From contig CABMPP010000022.1 in the NCBI GenBank assembly GCA_902388495.1, positions 3,134 to 67,133 of the forward strand: a DNA stretch of 64,000 nucleotides. The letters are read 5' to 3'. Both the position numbers and the translations under genes were made by a program. The notes beneath the pieces were generated by a model. The model did no database searches. It saw only the letters and a program-made list of their open reading frames with translations, and was not told the origin of the DNA. Of this stretch, positions 18,277-28,465 are shown piece by piece. How positions within the stretch are numbered: the stretch's first letter is position 1; every line of letters begins with the position of its first letter. The stretch is from an uncultured Bacteroides sp. GTDB taxonomy: Bacteria > Bacteroidota > Bacteroidia > Bacteroidales > Bacteroidaceae.

Positions 18277-20067
18277 ATGAGAAAACTAACGATTGTTTGC
18301 CTGCTCATAATGACAGTATTGGGCAGCAAATTACAAGCACAAGATTTATTGTCCAATGTTTATGGACGTGACTACCAGTTACTGAACGGAAAATGGGGTG
18401 CCATCGTAGACCTGTACAATCTGGGCCGTAAAATGCAAGTTTACAAAAACAGAAAGCCCCAAGACAACAAACAATTCTACGAATATTCATTCGAGGGTGG
18501 TTTGACGCTGAATGTCCCTTCTGATTTCAACTCACAGATGCCCGAACTGAAATTCTACGAAGGAACCGTCTGGTACGGACGATATTTCGATGCACCTAAA
18601 ACTGATGGGAAACGTCTGTTCCTCTATTTCGGTGCAGTAAGTTATCGTAGCCGGGTATACCTGAATGGAGAAGAAATTACCTGCCACGAAGGTGGATTCA
18701 CCCCTTTTCAGGTGGAAATTACAGACTGTGTCAAGGAGAAAGATAATTTCTTGGCTGTAGAAGTGAACAACACTCGTACTACAGATGCCATTCCTGCCAT
18801 GTCTTTCGATTGGTGGAACTACGGTGGCATCACTCGCGATGTGATGCTTGTCAGCGTTCCGCAAACTTATATAAGGGATCACTTTATCCAATTGGATAAA
18901 ACTCAATCAAATCTGATCCATGCCAAAGTCTCTTTATCCGAAGCAAAAGCTGGCATCAATGTACAAATTTCCATTCCCGAATTAGGAATAAAGCAGGCTA
19001 TGACCACCGATGCCAGCGGAATTGCTGAGACTACCATTAAGGTGAAGAAATTACAACGTTGGTCGCCGGAAGTACCCAAGTTGTACGATATAACCATCAC
19101 TTCAGATAACGATCGGATCAACGAGCAAATCGGTTTTCGCAACCTTTACGTAAAGGGTGAAGACATCTACCTGAACAACAAACCTGTTTTCCTACGCAGC
19201 ATCAGCTTTCATGAAGAAATTCCACAACGTCGCGGCCGCGCTTTTTCTGAAGCCGATGCCACAATGCTACTGTCCGAAGCCAAAGATTTAGGAGCCAATA
19301 TGATCCGCCTGGCACACTATCCGCAAAATGAATATACTGTCCGTCTGGCAGAAAAAATGGGTTTTCTCTTGTGGGAAGAGATACCTATATGGCAAGGCAT
19401 TGATTTTGAGAACAATGCTACCCGGGAGAAAGCAGGTCGGATGATTAAAGAAATGGTAATGCGTGATAAAAATCGCTGTTCTGTAGCCTTTTGGGGAATT
19501 GCCAATGAAACAGCCACTTCCGCTCCGCGCAACGAGTTCCTGAAGCACATGAAACAATGCTGTTTGGATATTGATTCCACCCGCCTGATTACAGCAGCTT
19601 TTGACCTGGTACATTTTAATCGCAAAAGCCAAAATTTTGAGATGAATGACTCTATCATTAACATTCTGGATATGGTAGCCATCAACAAATACATGGGCTG
19701 GTATCATGACTGGCCGCTAACTCCGGACAAGGCTATCTGGAACGTAGCCCCCGGCAAACCGCTCTTCATCTCCGAATTCGGCGGCGAAGCCCTTTACGGC
19801 AAGCATGGCGATGCAGAAGTAAAAAGTTCCTGGAGTGAAGACTATCAGGCAGAACTTTACAAGAACAATCTGGAAATGTTTAAGCATATCCCCAACCTGC
19901 GTGGTACTTCTCCATGGATTCTTTTTGACTTCCGTTCTCCCTTCCGTTTCCATCCCAATCAAGGAGGTGAATGGAATCGTAAAGGATTAGTCTCCGATCA
20001 GGGGCAACGCAAAAAAGCATGGTACATCATGCGTGATTATTACAACCAAAAGAAAGCAGAAAAATGA
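18277..20067 (+). CDS. Secreted GH2 glycosidase, beta-glucuronidase-like
   Basis: 596 aa, about the length of beta-glucuronidases. A signal peptide (MRKLTIVCLLIMTVLGSKLQAQ) is followed by a GH2 sugar-binding jelly roll (about 30-200, with TVWYGRYFDAP, RLFLYFGAVSYRSRVYLNGEEI and WWNYGGITRDV), an immunoglobulin-like domain (about 200-285), and a TIM barrel from about 290. The acid/base Glu411 lies in FWGIANET and the nucleophile Glu500 in FISEFGGEA. Activity on glucuronides or galacturonides is likely; the substrate is not certain. Its last 4 bp (ATGA) overlap the next GH2 start, so the two are coupled. Confidence 0.87.
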   Translation: MRKLTIVCLLIMTVLGSKLQAQDLLSNVYGRDYQLLNGKWGAIVDLYNLGRKMQVYKNRKPQDNKQFYEYSFEGGLTLNVPSDFNSQMPELKFYEGTVWYGRYFDAPKTDGKRLFLYFGAVSYRSRVYLNGEEITCHEGGFTPFQVEITDCVKEKDNFLAVEVNNTRTTDAIPAMSFDWWNYGGITRDVMLVSVPQTYIRDHFIQLDKTQSNLIHAKVSLSEAKAGINVQISIPELGIKQAMTTDASGIAETTIKVKKLQRWSPEVPKLYDITITSDNDRINEQIGFRNLYVKGEDIYLNNKPVFLRSISFHEEIPQRRGRAFSEADATMLLSEAKDLGANMIRLAHYPQNEYTVRLAEKMGFLLWEEIPIWQGIDFENNATREKAGRMIKEMVMRDKNRCSVAFWGIANETATSAPRNEFLKHMKQCCLDIDSTRLITAAFDLVHFNRKSQNFEMNDSIINILDMVAINKYMGWYHDWPLTPDKAIWNVAPGKPLFISEFGGEALYGKHGDAEVKSSWSEDYQAELYKNNLEMFKHIPNLRGTSPWILFDFRSPFRFHPNQGGEWNRKGLVSDQGQRKKAWYIMRDYYNQKKAEK

Positions 20068-22784
20068 AACAGACATTGAAACATTGGACGGCTACCCTTC
20101 TCCTTGCATCTATGGCATGGAGTGGACATGCCCAGGAAAAGAGAGAAATGGATTTGTCAGGAGAGTGGGCATTCCAAACTGATGTTATGGATTTCCGTAG
20201 AGGCTCGCTAGATGTCCGCTATTGCCATCGTCTGCAAGAAAGTATTGTTCTTCCAGGCATCACAGACGACTATAAAATAGGTTATAAATCTCCCTACCGC
20301 CACCTGGACCGCTTGACCCGCATCTATGAATATATGGGGCCAGCGTGGTATCAGCGTGAAATCGAAATACCGGCATCTTGGAAAGGAAAACGTATATTCC
20401 TCTACTTCGAACGTACACATTGGCTCAGTTCTGTATATGTAGGCAAAGAAGAAGTCAGTAAAATAGATTATATCAGCATTCCCCACAACCATGAACTCAC
20501 CCAATGGCTGCATCCGGGGAAGAAAGAGTTGATAACCTTCTGCATCGACAACCGCTACCAATACGATACACATAAATGGGACCATGCCCATTCCGAATTT
20601 ACTCAAATAAACTGGAACGGAGTGCTGGGAGAAATCAAACTGGTAGCCATCGATCCGGTTTACGTGGACGATATGCAAGTCTATCCTGATGTCGACAACA
20701 AAAGTATAAAGGTAAAGATAGCTATACGAAACTATACGGAGCAAACAGCCCAAAGCAAACTTACTCTCCACGTGACTGGAGAAAAATATGATCTGCAACA
20801 AGAAATCCCGGTAACAATAACCGATTCCATCGCATATATAGAAAAAGAACTGGCTTTAGGCAAAGATATCCGTTTATGGAACGAATTCCATCCCAATCTC
20901 TATACACTGGATTGCAAACTGACTTCAGCAATAGAAAACGAATCGTACACACACAGCAAAAGTACGACCTTTGGAATGCGCGAAGTAGAAGCCGGTGAAG
21001 ACCACATTATCCTTAACGGCGAGCCTATACATTTGCGCGGTACCGTTGAGAATGCCGTCTTCCCCAAAACCGGTTATGCTCCGGTGGATGATGCTTCTTG
21101 GGAGCGCGTACTCCATATCCTGAAAGAATATGGTATGAACCACATGCGTTTCCATTCCTGGTGCCCACCTGCCGCAGCCTTCCGTATGGCCGACAAGTTG
21201 GGAGTTTATTTGGAAGTAGAGATGCCAATGTGGGGCAAAGATGCTCAACCCGACGAAAAACGGTGGAATTTCTTCCGCCGTGAATTACGCGGCATATTGA
21301 AAGAATATGGCAATCATCCTTCTTTCATTCTTTATTGCAACGGTAACGAAATAACGGGTGACTTCAACTTTATTGAGGAGCTAACTGCCACAGCCCGCCA
21401 GTTGGACAACCGCCGTTTATATAGCGGATCCACAGCCCGTACGCGCGTCAAATCCGATCAGTTTTATATCACCCATCAGACGACAAAAGGTCACATGGCT
21501 ATTTACGAAGGACGTCCATACACAAATTGGGATAAGAACAAAGAACTTGGAGTAGGTTTGCCTATCATTTCGCATGAATCGGGACAACGCTGCATCTATC
21601 CTAATTTTGAAGAAATAAAGAATTTCACAGGGCCCGTGCAAGCACGCAATTTTGAGGTATTCCGCGAACTGCTGGACAAGAACCACATGCTCGACCAAGC
21701 ACACGACTTTTTCCGCGCTTCCGGTGCTCTAACGGCTATCGAATACAAAGACGTCATAGAGGCACAACTGCGTACTTACTTGAAAGGTGGCTTCCAATTA
21801 CTTTCATTAAACGATTTCACAGGTCAGGGATATGCTCCGGTAGGTATTCTAGACCCATTTTGGAATTCTAAAGGTCTGATTACTCCGGAGAAATGGCGCG
21901 AATTCTGCGCACCGACCGTTGCACTACTCCGTTTTGACAAACGTGCATTCTACAATGATGAAGTGTTCGAGGGAAAGGCTGAAATCTATAACTACGGTCC
22001 TTCTGTCCTGAAAAATGCCAAAATCAGCTGGAGCATAACCGATAGTGAAGGCAAGACTCTGAAAAGCGGAAAACTAAAGACACAGACCATCGGGAAAAAC
22101 GGCGTATTTCCTTTAGGCAATTTCAGTTTTGCATTGGGCAACATTACCGAACCACAGAAGCTCACAGTACACCTTTCTGCAGCCCTGGTCAAGAATAGCT
22201 GGGACATTTGGGTATATCCTCGTCATAACAACCAAATGCAATCGACCGACAAGATACTTTACACAACCGTTTTCGATGAAAAAGCAAAACAGTATCTTGC
22301 CGATGGCAAAAAAGTAGTACTTTGTCCCAAACCGTCCAATGTAAAAGGTCGCAAGTCTGTTTTCCACAACCATTTCTGGAATCCGATAATGTTCAAGTGG
22401 CCACCAATGACAATAGGCTGCCTGATACACAGTGACCAACCGGTATTCGACCACTTCATCACGTCCTACCATACCGACTGGCAGTGGTGGGATATTTTAG
22501 AAAATGCCAAAGTCATCGAAATGAGAGATGCTCCGACAGCATTGCGCCCTTTCATTCAGGTAATAGACCATTACGACAATAACGAAAAACTGGGCATCGG
22601 ATTTGAAGCAAAAGTAAAAAACGGCAGTCTATTGGTACTGGCTGTAGATACACAGAAGAACATCGATAAACGCCCTGCCACCCAACAGTTGCTGGAAAGC
22701 ATCGACCACTACGTAAAGAGCGATAAATTCGCCCCACAGATTTCCGTTAGTGAATCTTATATTGAATCGTTCTTAAAGAAGTAA
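20064..22784 (+). CDS. Secreted GH2-family glycosidase (beta-galactosidase-like)
   Basis: 906 aa with a signal peptide (MKQTLKHWTATLLLASMAWSGHAQ). The GH2 layout is a sugar-binding domain (about 30-195: LSGEWAFQTD, PAWYQREIEIP, RIFLYFERTHWLSSVYVG), an Ig-like domain (about 200-310) and a TIM barrel (about 315-620). The proposed acid/base is Glu429 in LYCNGNEITG and the nucleophile Glu505 in IISHESGQ. A long C-terminal region (about 640-900) has beta-sandwich-like segments of no recognised family. The acid/base context NGNE departs from the commonest GH2 NE motif, so the subfamily and substrate are open. It is translationally coupled to the upstream GH2. Confidence 0.82.
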   Translation: MKQTLKHWTATLLLASMAWSGHAQEKREMDLSGEWAFQTDVMDFRRGSLDVRYCHRLQESIVLPGITDDYKIGYKSPYRHLDRLTRIYEYMGPAWYQREIEIPASWKGKRIFLYFERTHWLSSVYVGKEEVSKIDYISIPHNHELTQWLHPGKKELITFCIDNRYQYDTHKWDHAHSEFTQINWNGVLGEIKLVAIDPVYVDDMQVYPDVDNKSIKVKIAIRNYTEQTAQSKLTLHVTGEKYDLQQEIPVTITDSIAYIEKELALGKDIRLWNEFHPNLYTLDCKLTSAIENESYTHSKSTTFGMREVEAGEDHIILNGEPIHLRGTVENAVFPKTGYAPVDDASWERVLHILKEYGMNHMRFHSWCPPAAAFRMADKLGVYLEVEMPMWGKDAQPDEKRWNFFRRELRGILKEYGNHPSFILYCNGNEITGDFNFIEELTATARQLDNRRLYSGSTARTRVKSDQFYITHQTTKGHMAIYEGRPYTNWDKNKELGVGLPIISHESGQRCIYPNFEEIKNFTGPVQARNFEVFRELLDKNHMLDQAHDFFRASGALTAIEYKDVIEAQLRTYLKGGFQLLSLNDFTGQGYAPVGILDPFWNSKGLITPEKWREFCAPTVALLRFDKRAFYNDEVFEGKAEIYNYGPSVLKNAKISWSITDSEGKTLKSGKLKTQTIGKNGVFPLGNFSFALGNITEPQKLTVHLSAALVKNSWDIWVYPRHNNQMQSTDKILYTTVFDEKAKQYLADGKKVVLCPKPSNVKGRKSVFHNHFWNPIMFKWPPMTIGCLIHSDQPVFDHFITSYHTDWQWWDILENAKVIEMRDAPTALRPFIQVIDHYDNNEKLGIGFEAKVKNGSLLVLAVDTQKNIDKRPATQQLLESIDHYVKSDKFAPQISVSESYIESFLKK

Positions 22785-22798
22785 ATGGAGGGAATGTT

Positions 22799-23566
22799 AT
22801 GAGAATATCCTTTATTTGGTTACTTTTATCGTTGCTGATCGAACCGGCATCGGCACAAGAAATAAAAATGTCACAGACAGCTCCTCTGGAACAAATCTAT
22901 GGAGAAAGCATGGAAGATGATGCATTACTGCCTATGAATGATCTGGATATGGATTTCGGCTATGCCCTTTATGAAACGACCGTTAATGTGGGAGAAGAAA
23001 ATCCCACATTGACAGTCGAGAACATACGGGACTATGCCGTAGTTTACATAGACAACCAATTACAAGGTTACTTGAAAGCCAGCAAAAAAGATTTGGCAAC
23101 CAAGCTTTCACCAGGAATACATAAACTAAGCATCTACGTTGAGAATATCGGACGCATTACTTATGGTCCTGAGATTCTCGACAACTCAAAAGGTATCTAT
23201 GGCAGCATCACTTTAGGTGATTCAGAACTGAAAGATTGGAAAATGACTCCGCTGAATGTCAAAGAATGCACAATAAACAGTCTGAGTTTTACAGAAAACA
23301 GTTCATCCATCCCCTGCTTTCACAAGGGAAATGTTTCTATAGACAATCCTACCCAAGCCACTTTCCTTAACATATCCGGATGGGGTATGGGGGAAGTTTG
23401 GATAAATGAACAATATCTGGGTGCTTATTGGGAGGAAAATGCAGAAAGAACATTAGCCATACCGGCCGGCACTTTGGTAGAAGGCAGTAATGAAGTAGTA
23501 GTATTTGAACTAAAAAACAATGAACAAACATCTATGTCATTGATAGATAAACCTATTTTCAAATAA
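22799..23566 (+). CDS. Free-standing GH35 C-terminal galactose-binding module
   Basis: 255 aa with its own signal peptide (MRISFIWLLLSLLIEPASAQ). The mature part matches only the C-terminal beta-sandwiches of GH35 beta-galactosidases: FGYALYETTV, the RDYAVVYIDNQLQGYL strand pair, LSIYVENIGRITYGPEI, DNSKGIYGSITL, then the second sandwich NISGWGMGEVWINEQYLGAYW and the final IPAGTLVEGSNEVVVFEL. The ~330-residue catalytic TIM barrel is absent, with no remnant upstream (only 14 bp separate it from the GH2 gene). It is intact, in frame and placed in the enzyme operon, so a binding or helper role is more likely than decay, though an internal deletion of an old GH35 is possible. Confidence 0.72.
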   Translation: MRISFIWLLLSLLIEPASAQEIKMSQTAPLEQIYGESMEDDALLPMNDLDMDFGYALYETTVNVGEENPTLTVENIRDYAVVYIDNQLQGYLKASKKDLATKLSPGIHKLSIYVENIGRITYGPEILDNSKGIYGSITLGDSELKDWKMTPLNVKECTINSLSFTENSSSIPCFHKGNVSIDNPTQATFLNISGWGMGEVWINEQYLGAYWEENAERTLAIPAGTLVEGSNEVVVFELKNNEQTSMSLIDKPIFK

Positions 23567-23688
23567 TATCTCTCTAATTTCACCATTCAAGATTTTGTTT
23601 ATATTCCTTAAAATAACAACCTTAGTATAAGAGTTGGTCATAGAAAATGTGTCCTACTAAATGAGAACACAATAAAATTATAAATATT

Positions 23689-25899
23689 ATGAAGAAACTA
23701 ACATTTATCAGTTGCCTGCTTCTAAGTAGCTATCTGAGCGGAGCAATAGCTGCCAACAAGAAACAGCCCGTCTACAAAGATGCCAAATCCCCTATTGAAG
23801 ATCGTGTGAATGATCTGGTGGGCAGAATGACCTTAGAAGAGAAAATACTGCAACTAAATCAGTATACCCTGGGGCGCAACAACAATGAAAACAACCTTGG
23901 CGAAGAAGTAAAAAAGATTCCTGCTACTTTAGGCTCCCTTATCTACTTTAACGAAGACGCCAATCTGCGTAACGAAGCCCAACACAAAGCAATGGAAGAA
24001 TCGCGCCTCGGCATCCCTATCCTTTTCGGATATGATGTTATCCACGGGTTCCGCACTATTTACCCCATTTCTCTGGCACAAGCATGTTCTTGGAATCCAA
24101 AATTAGTGGAGCAAGCATGTGCCGTTGCTGCTCAGGAAGCTCGCATGTCCGGAGTGGACTGGACCTTCTCTCCTATGATTGATGTAGCGAGAGACGGACG
24201 TTGGGGACGTGTTGCCGAAGGTTATGGCGAAGATACTTATACCAATGCCGTTTTCTGCGTCGCATCCGTCAAAGGATATCAAGGCGAAGATTTGTCCGGC
24301 AACAAGAAAGTAGCTGCCTGTCTGAAACATTACATCGGATACGGAGCCTCTGAAGCCGGACGTGATTACGTCTATACCGAAATATCCAATCAAACATTAT
24401 GGGATACTTACATCCCTCCCTATGAAGCAGGAGTAAAGGCCGGTGCCGCTACCTTGATGAGTTCATTCAACGACATCAGTGGCACACCCGGAAGTGCCAA
24501 TCACTATACAATGACAGAAATCCTGAAGAACCGTTGGAAGCACGACGGTTTCGTCGTTTCCGACTGGGCAGCCGTACCGCAGCTAATTGATCAGGGACAT
24601 GCTGCCAACCACAAAGAAGCCGCCCGTTTAGCATTCAATTCCGGATTGGAAATGGATATGATGGGACATTGCTATGACAAACACATGGCACAACTGGTAG
24701 AAGAAGGTAAAATAAGCATGGAACTGATTGACGATGCAGTGAAGCGTGTCCTCCGCATCAAGTTTCGCTTAGGACTGTTCGATAATCCTTATACCCCGAT
24801 ATCAACTGAGAAAGAACGTTTTCTATTACCACAAAGTTTGGCAACTGCCGAAAAACTGGCTGAAGAAAGCATCGTTCTACTGAAGAATGAAAACAATGTA
24901 CTTCCTCTGGCAAACGGGAACAAACCAACTATCGCCGTTATGGGACCTTTGGTAAAGAATAGCGCTGAACTTTTAGGTTCTTGGTGCGGTCACGGACACG
25001 TAGAGGATGTCCTCCCCATCAATGAAGCAATGGACACTGAATTTGCCGGTAAAGCAAAATTGATTTATGCTGATGGCTGTGACTTCGACGGTAACGATAC
25101 ATCAAAGTTCAGTGAAGCTTTGGCTGTTGCCCGAAAAGCAGATGTCATTCTGCTTTGTATGGGCGAGAAAAAGAAGTGGAGCGGTGAAAATGCCTCACGT
25201 TCCATCATCGAACTGCCTGACATACAAGAAAAATTCATTTTTGAAATAAAGAAAGCAGGAAAGCCTATTGTATTGGTATTATCAAACGGACGTCCTTTAG
25301 CTCTTTCCAAAGTAGAACCTCTTTGTGATGCTATCGTTGAAATGTGGCAACCGGGTGTACCGGGCGGAATGCCATTAACAGGCGTATTATCGGGCCGGGT
25401 GAATCCTTCGGGCAAGCTATCCATTACATTTCCACGCTCTACCGGACAAATCCCAATCTATTACAACCAACGCAAAACAGCACGTCCCCACAGTGGCAAG
25501 TATCAAGATATTCCCTCTACTCCACTGTATGAATTCGGATATGGTTTAAGCTATACTACCTTCAACTATGGTGACATCAGACTATCTAAAGAAACCATTA
25601 AACGTGACGAGAAACTGATAGTGGAAATCCCGGTTACCAACACCGGCAAGCGCGATGGTGCCGAAGTGGTTCATTGGTTTATTTCAGATCCCTTCAGTAC
25701 AATTACCCGTCCCAACAAAGAATTGAAATATTTCGAGAAACAGTTGATTAAGGCCGGTGATACCTACATATTCTATTTTGAAATTGATCCGATACGTGAC
25801 ATTAGTTTCGTAAATGCCAACGGCGAACGTGTCCTTGAAAACGGCGAATACTATGTAACAGTAAAAGATAAGAAAATAAAATTCACGCTGACTGATTAA
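23689..25899 (+). CDS. Secreted GH3 glycosidase, BglX-like (first of three)
   Basis: 736 aa. A signal peptide (MKKLTFISCLLLSSYLSGAIAA) is followed by a GH3 (alpha/beta)8 domain (about 30-360: RVNDLVGRMTLEEKILQLNQYT, IPILFGYDVIHGFRT, GRVAEGYGEDTY, the KHYIGYGAS motif). The nucleophile Asp292 lies in FVVSDWAA. The alpha/beta-sandwich GH3 C domain (about 400-600) contains GEKKKWSGENASR, which carries the usual acid/base Glu region, and a fibronectin III-like domain ends the protein (about 650-730). The fold is typical of beta-glucosidases and beta-xylosidases. A 122-bp gap precedes it. Confidence 0.9.
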   Translation: MKKLTFISCLLLSSYLSGAIAANKKQPVYKDAKSPIEDRVNDLVGRMTLEEKILQLNQYTLGRNNNENNLGEEVKKIPATLGSLIYFNEDANLRNEAQHKAMEESRLGIPILFGYDVIHGFRTIYPISLAQACSWNPKLVEQACAVAAQEARMSGVDWTFSPMIDVARDGRWGRVAEGYGEDTYTNAVFCVASVKGYQGEDLSGNKKVAACLKHYIGYGASEAGRDYVYTEISNQTLWDTYIPPYEAGVKAGAATLMSSFNDISGTPGSANHYTMTEILKNRWKHDGFVVSDWAAVPQLIDQGHAANHKEAARLAFNSGLEMDMMGHCYDKHMAQLVEEGKISMELIDDAVKRVLRIKFRLGLFDNPYTPISTEKERFLLPQSLATAEKLAEESIVLLKNENNVLPLANGNKPTIAVMGPLVKNSAELLGSWCGHGHVEDVLPINEAMDTEFAGKAKLIYADGCDFDGNDTSKFSEALAVARKADVILLCMGEKKKWSGENASRSIIELPDIQEKFIFEIKKAGKPIVLVLSNGRPLALSKVEPLCDAIVEMWQPGVPGGMPLTGVLSGRVNPSGKLSITFPRSTGQIPIYYNQRKTARPHSGKYQDIPSTPLYEFGYGLSYTTFNYGDIRLSKETIKRDEKLIVEIPVTNTGKRDGAEVVHWFISDPFSTITRPNKELKYFEKQLIKAGDTYIFYFEIDPIRDISFVNANGERVLENGEYYVTVKDKKIKFTLTD

Positions 25900-25944
25900 C
25901 GCTCCGTAGAAAGATCGTGAATCAGAAAGATTAACATTCAATTT

Positions 25945-28449
25945 ATGAAACAGAAAATTATTTTTTCATTCATTCTCTCTATATTGACTATCTGCAGCTA
26001 TGGACAACCGAAGACAATAGGAGAGAACAACTCTTCGTCTGCTTTGAATCTGCATATATACATCACCAAGCAGGCGGAACAGCGCGCTAAAGAGCTAGTA
26101 TCACAAATGACCTTGGAAGAAAAAATTGATTATATTTCCGGCCCCAGATCATTTTATATCAGAGCTATTCCACGACTGGGAATCCCAGAAATCAGACTGG
26201 CTGACGGACCTCAGGGAATACGTAACAACACGAAAAGTACGTTGTACCCTTGTGGTATTTTATCCGCTTCAACATGGAATAAAGAGTTAGTGAGAGAATT
26301 AGGACGCGGTCTCGGGCGGGATGCAAAAGCCCGAGGAGTAAGTATTTTATTAGGACCGGGAGTTAATATTTACCGGTCACCTTTATGCGGTCGCAATTAT
26401 GAGTATTTTGGAGAAGATCCCTACTTAACCAGCGAAGTCGCCAGTCAATATATACAAGGCGTACAAGAAGAAGGTGTGATAGCTACCGTGAAGCATTTTG
26501 CTGCAAACAACCAGGAATGGAGCAGACACAACGTCAGTTCGGATGTTGATGAGCGCACTTTACAGGAAATTTATTTCCCAGCTTTTCGCAAAGCTGTAGA
26601 AGAAGTACAAGTCGGTGCCGTTATGGATAGCTACAATCCTGTAAACGGTGTGCATGCTACTGAAAATTCTTGGATGAACATTGATATATTGAGAAAGAAA
26701 TGGGGATTCAAAGGAATTCTCATGTCAGACTGGAGTTCCGTCTATTCCACAGTAGGAGCTGCCAATGGAGGGCTGGACTTGGAAATGCCTACGGGGAAGT
26801 TCATGACAAAAGAAAAGTTGATACCAGCCATAAAGAATGGTATTGTAACTGAAGCCACAATTGACATCAAGGTACAGCATATTCTTCAAACTTTGATTGC
26901 TTTCGGATGTTTCGATATGCCGAAGAATAGTTTATCCGCAATTAAGGATGATACTCAGTCCAAGGAAACGGCATTGAAACTGGCAAGAGAAGGGGTTGTA
27001 CTATTGAAAAACAATCATCAGACATTACCTTATCGGAAAGGCAAAACTCTGGTATTAGGACCGAACGCTGATATAATTCCTACCGGAGGAGGCAGTGGAT
27101 TCGTTACTCCTTTTTCTGTAATATCGGTCTATGACGGTATGCGCAAAATAAGAGGAAACGAGCAGGTGGAATTGCTAACTGACAGCACCTTGTATAAAGA
27201 CATTTCCCATCAGATTTATACGGATGACAAGTTTACCCACCAAGGATTCAAAAGTGAATATTATACGACCCGTAATCTGAGCGGAGCACTCTTCCTGTCA
27301 GCTGTAGAACCTCAAATAAATTATTCGTGGAAATATGATGCACCGTTTGCCGATATGCCTGCAGACCAGTTTTCCGTCCGATGGACAGGAGCTTATCGGG
27401 CAGATAAAAATGGGACAATTCAATTCCAATTGGCCGGTGACGACGGTTACAGACTATTTGTCAACGATAAACAGATTACCGGTGATTGGGGTAACCATTC
27501 GTTCAGTACACGCAGCGCCTTTATGGAGGTTAAAACCGGAGAAGTATACAGACTTCGCATTGAATATTTCGACAATGTAGGTGAAGCTACTATAAAGTTC
27601 CGGGCCGGTATGATGGATGAAAAACATTTGACGGCCTCTTTGAAACAGGCCCGGAATGTGATTATATGTGCCGGATTCAACAGCAGTACGGAAGGAGAAG
27701 GCTTCGACCGCCCCTTTGCTTTGTCTCATGGACAAGAATACCTCATCAATAAGGTAGCCTCACTTCACGACAACGTCACCGTAATAGTGAATGCCGGAGG
27801 CGGAATTGACTTCCGTAATTGGGGAAAGAACGTTCAAGCCATAATAATGGCATGGTATCCAGGACAAGAGGGAGGACAAGCTTTAGCAGAAATCATAACC
27901 GGGAAAATATCACCAAGTGGAAAGTTACCGATCAGTATCGAAGAGAAATGGGAAGATAATCCGGTGTTCAACAGTTATTATGATAATCGTAATGTACCTC
28001 ACAAACGGGTACAATATGCCGAAGGAATATTTGTCGGATACAGGGGGTACGACCAAACAGGCAAGAAACCTCTTTATCCGTTTGGTTACGGACTTTCGTA
28101 CAGTAACTTTGCATACAGCAACATGACTGTTGAGAAGTCTGGAGAGAATTGTGTCAAAATCAGTTTTGATATAAAGAATATCGGAAAAACGGATGCTGCA
28201 GAAACGGCTCAAGTATATGTTTGCGATATCCAATCCTCAGTTCCACGTCCTCTAAAAGAACTGAAAGGATATGAAAAAGTTTATTTGAAAAGAGGAGAGA
28301 CCAAACATATCAGTATAACTTTAACTAAAGAAGCTTTCGCTTTCTATGACATCAGCTCTCATCAGTTTATAATAGAACCAGGTGAGTTTAAAATACTGGT
28401 AGGACCTTCTTCAGAGAATCTGCCATTGGCAACAATAATCACTTTATAA
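25945..28449 (+). CDS. Secreted GH3 glycosidase with inserted PA14 domain
   Basis: 834 aa. A signal peptide (MKQKIIFSFILSILTICSYGQ) precedes a GH3 barrel (about 40-320: RAKELVSQMTLEEKIDYISG, LADGPQGIRN, YEYFGEDPYLTSEVA, KHFAANNQEWSRHNVSSDVDERTLQEIY), with the nucleophile Asp262 in LMSDWSS. The C-terminal alpha/beta domain is interrupted by a PA14 domain (about 435-560: FKSEYYTTRNLSG, FSVRWTGAYRADKNGTIQFQLAGDDGYRLFVND). It resumes with GFNSSTEGEGFDRPFAL, the GEGFDR acid/base motif, and ends with a fibronectin III-like domain. PA14 inserts cap the active site and favour terminal glucose or other beta-linked sugars. It belongs to a different GH3 branch from its two neighbours. Confidence 0.92.
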   Translation: MKQKIIFSFILSILTICSYGQPKTIGENNSSSALNLHIYITKQAEQRAKELVSQMTLEEKIDYISGPRSFYIRAIPRLGIPEIRLADGPQGIRNNTKSTLYPCGILSASTWNKELVRELGRGLGRDAKARGVSILLGPGVNIYRSPLCGRNYEYFGEDPYLTSEVASQYIQGVQEEGVIATVKHFAANNQEWSRHNVSSDVDERTLQEIYFPAFRKAVEEVQVGAVMDSYNPVNGVHATENSWMNIDILRKKWGFKGILMSDWSSVYSTVGAANGGLDLEMPTGKFMTKEKLIPAIKNGIVTEATIDIKVQHILQTLIAFGCFDMPKNSLSAIKDDTQSKETALKLAREGVVLLKNNHQTLPYRKGKTLVLGPNADIIPTGGGSGFVTPFSVISVYDGMRKIRGNEQVELLTDSTLYKDISHQIYTDDKFTHQGFKSEYYTTRNLSGALFLSAVEPQINYSWKYDAPFADMPADQFSVRWTGAYRADKNGTIQFQLAGDDGYRLFVNDKQITGDWGNHSFSTRSAFMEVKTGEVYRLRIEYFDNVGEATIKFRAGMMDEKHLTASLKQARNVIICAGFNSSTEGEGFDRPFALSHGQEYLINKVASLHDNVTVIVNAGGGIDFRNWGKNVQAIIMAWYPGQEGGQALAEIITGKISPSGKLPISIEEKWEDNPVFNSYYDNRNVPHKRVQYAEGIFVGYRGYDQTGKKPLYPFGYGLSYSNFAYSNMTVEKSGENCVKISFDIKNIGKTDAAETAQVYVCDIQSSVPRPLKELKGYEKVYLKRGETKHISITLTKEAFAFYDISSHQFIIEPGEFKILVGPSSENLPLATIITL

Positions 28450-28465
28450 AAAGTATCAGCCAAAT

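Noticed and set aside
20064..22784. Frameshift or split of the second GH2
   Set aside because: The frame is intact over 906 codons with both catalytic Glu positions in place, and the 4-bp overlap with the previous gene is normal coupling.
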